Assembly (NCBI GenBank): GCA_051251725.1
Contig: JBPOFN010000024.1
Coordinates: 3,186 to 67,185 of the forward strand
Origin: JALZUE01 sp051251725
Lineage (GTDB): Bacteria > Pseudomonadota > Gammaproteobacteria > Enterobacterales > Alteromonadaceae
DNA: 64,000 nt
Direction: 5' to 3'
Each line of letters opens with the position of its first letter. The stretch's first letter is position 1. The position numbers and the translations under genes were made by a program. The notes under the pieces were generated by a model that saw only the letters and a list, made by a program, of their open reading frames with translations, made no database searches and had not been told where the DNA came from. Shown here piece after piece: positions 63,061 to 64,000 of the stretch.

Positions 63061-63883
63061 CTTTAGCTAATATTTTATCAAGCCAGCTGCTCGGTAATAT
63101 GCGTTTAAATATTGCCATTAAATACGTCGGCGTGGTGACATAATATCGCGCTTTCGCTTTATTCGCTGTTAAAGCATGGATCACTTTTTTGGTCACAGCG
63201 CTTGGCGGTAAAGTAAATGACGTACTCGACTCCACTTTTTCTAAACGGGCAATTTGCGGTAAATATTGCGCAATATAAGGTGAGTGTTCAACATCAATAT
63301 TCTGCTTGATTTTTTCTAAGGCATTCGCGCGAAATTGCGTTGCGATCGGGCCAGGCTCAATTAAGCTAACTTGAATATCAGTATTTTTTAATTCCAGCCG
63401 TAAAGTATCGGTATAACCTTCTATAGCGAATTTTGAAGCGTTATAAGCACCGCGAAATGGCATAGCAACAAAACCTAATACTGAGCTGTTTTGAATAATG
63501 CGGCCATATCCTTGAACGCGCATTATTTTGAGTACTTTTTGTGTCAGTATATGCCAGCCAAAAAAATTCGTTTCAAACTGCGCTCTTAATGCTTGAATGG
63601 GTAAGTCTTCAATTGCGCCCGGCTGACCATAAGCGCCATTATTAAATAAAGCATCTAACCGCCCACCAGTTTCATTGAGTACCCATTTGACCGCATTATC
63701 AATGGAGGCTTCGTCATCTAAATCGAGCTTTTTGGCATTTAAACCGAGCTCTCTTAAAATCTCAACGTCTTTATCTTTGCGCGCGGTAGCGAATACTTTA
63801 AAGCCCATGGTATCGAGTTTTAACGCTGTGTCTAAACCGATCCCTGTTGAACAGCCAGTAATTAAAATACTATTGATAAGCAT
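63056..63883 (-). CDS. Short-chain dehydrogenase/reductase
   Basis: 275 residues. The NAD(P) loop is TGCSTGIG near the N-terminus, NNGAYGQPG replaces the usual NNAG, and the catalytic serine and YNASK follow in the standard order (NSSVLGF, then YNASKFAIEGYTD). It is a classical SDR of unknown substrate. The last codons and the TAG stop (63056-63058) lie within the heptamer array and its degenerate edge, so the C-terminus (LDKILAKG) may have been altered by array growth. Confidence 0.93.
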   Translation of the reverse strand: MLINSILITGCSTGIGLDTALKLDTMGFKVFATARKDKDVEILRELGLNAKKLDLDDEASIDNAVKWVLNETGGRLDALFNNGAYGQPGAIEDLPIQALRAQFETNFFGWHILTQKVLKIMRVQGYGRIIQNSSVLGFVAMPFRGAYNASKFAIEGYTDTLRLELKNTDIQVSLIEPGPIATQFRANALEKIKQNIDVEHSPYIAQYLPQIARLEKVESSTSFTLPPSAVTKKVIHALTANKAKARYYVTTPTYLMAIFKRILPSSWLDKILAKG

Positions 63884-64000
63884 AGTTTATTCTCAATTAT
63901 AAATTGTCTGTGACAACAATCACTACCGCTGCCAATTAATGCGATGAATAGTATCGAGTTAACGGCTAGAGTTAAATCACTTTCAATAAAAAAGGAGCCT

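Overview
The window is chromosomal DNA, low in G+C, from a marine gammaproteobacterium, most likely of the order Alteromonadales and probably Colwelliaceae (Colwellia/Thalassotalea-like). The grounds are conserved gammaproteobacterial gene order (rpsB-tsf-pyrH-frr-uppS-cdsA-dxr-rseP-bamA-skp-lpxD-fabZ-lpxA-lpxB-rnhB-dnaE-accA, and map-glnD-dapD diverging from rpsB), a TonB2-type energy-transduction operon, and a large carbohydrate-type TonB receptor beside a tryptophan-halogenase homologue and an agarase relic. The taxonomic call is inference from gene content. No tRNA, rRNA, CRISPR array or transposase gene was recognised.

Layout. 1-2 kb: start of dnaX, apt, a receiver-only response regulator with a 40-residue membrane protein in front, and a small secreted Cys-rich repeat protein of the HvfA metallophore-precursor type. 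2-8 kb: dusC, then a six-gene TonB2-like operon (DUF3450, long ExbB/TtpC, ExbB, ExbD, TonB, TPR protein). 8.6-10.4 kb: priC, a ComFB-like gene and a PilZ gene. 10.5-19.9 kb: a glycan-acquisition locus, with a TonB-dependent receptor, a large lipoprotein with two putative carbohydrate-binding modules, a flavin-dependent halogenase homologue and a 5'-truncated GH50 agarase with an internal stop. 20.3-23.6 kb: glgA, glgC and a stand-alone CBM48 protein. 24-29.9 kb: a MITE-like element, an outer-membrane-like protein, DUF1456 (YehS), HDOD, a diguanylate cyclase and tilS. 30-49.6 kb: the long housekeeping block for translation, isoprenoids, envelope assembly, lipid A, DNA polymerase III and fatty acids, all on the minus strand. 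50-55 kb: DsbA-family protein, map, glnD, dapD. 55-64 kb: accessory genes (hydratase, lactonase, sulfatase, solute-binding protein, LysR regulator, esterase, SDR), with a second copy of the MITE and a heptanucleotide minisatellite.

How the parts fit. The TonB2 operon would power receptors such as the 1186-residue one at 16-20 kb. That receptor and the lipoprotein 12 bp downstream look like a functional analogue of a SusC/SusD pair. The damaged GH50 gene suggests the locus once served agar-type polysaccharide and is decaying, or that hydrolysis has moved elsewhere. The housekeeping block shows tight spacing, stop/start overlaps and recognisable terminators after tsf, frr and accA. Non-coding novelty is concentrated in mobile or repetitive DNA: two related copies of an inverted-repeat element flanked by CTAG, a different inverted-repeat element flanked by TA, and 30 tandem heptamers. 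Two of these supply the stop codon of the neighbouring gene.
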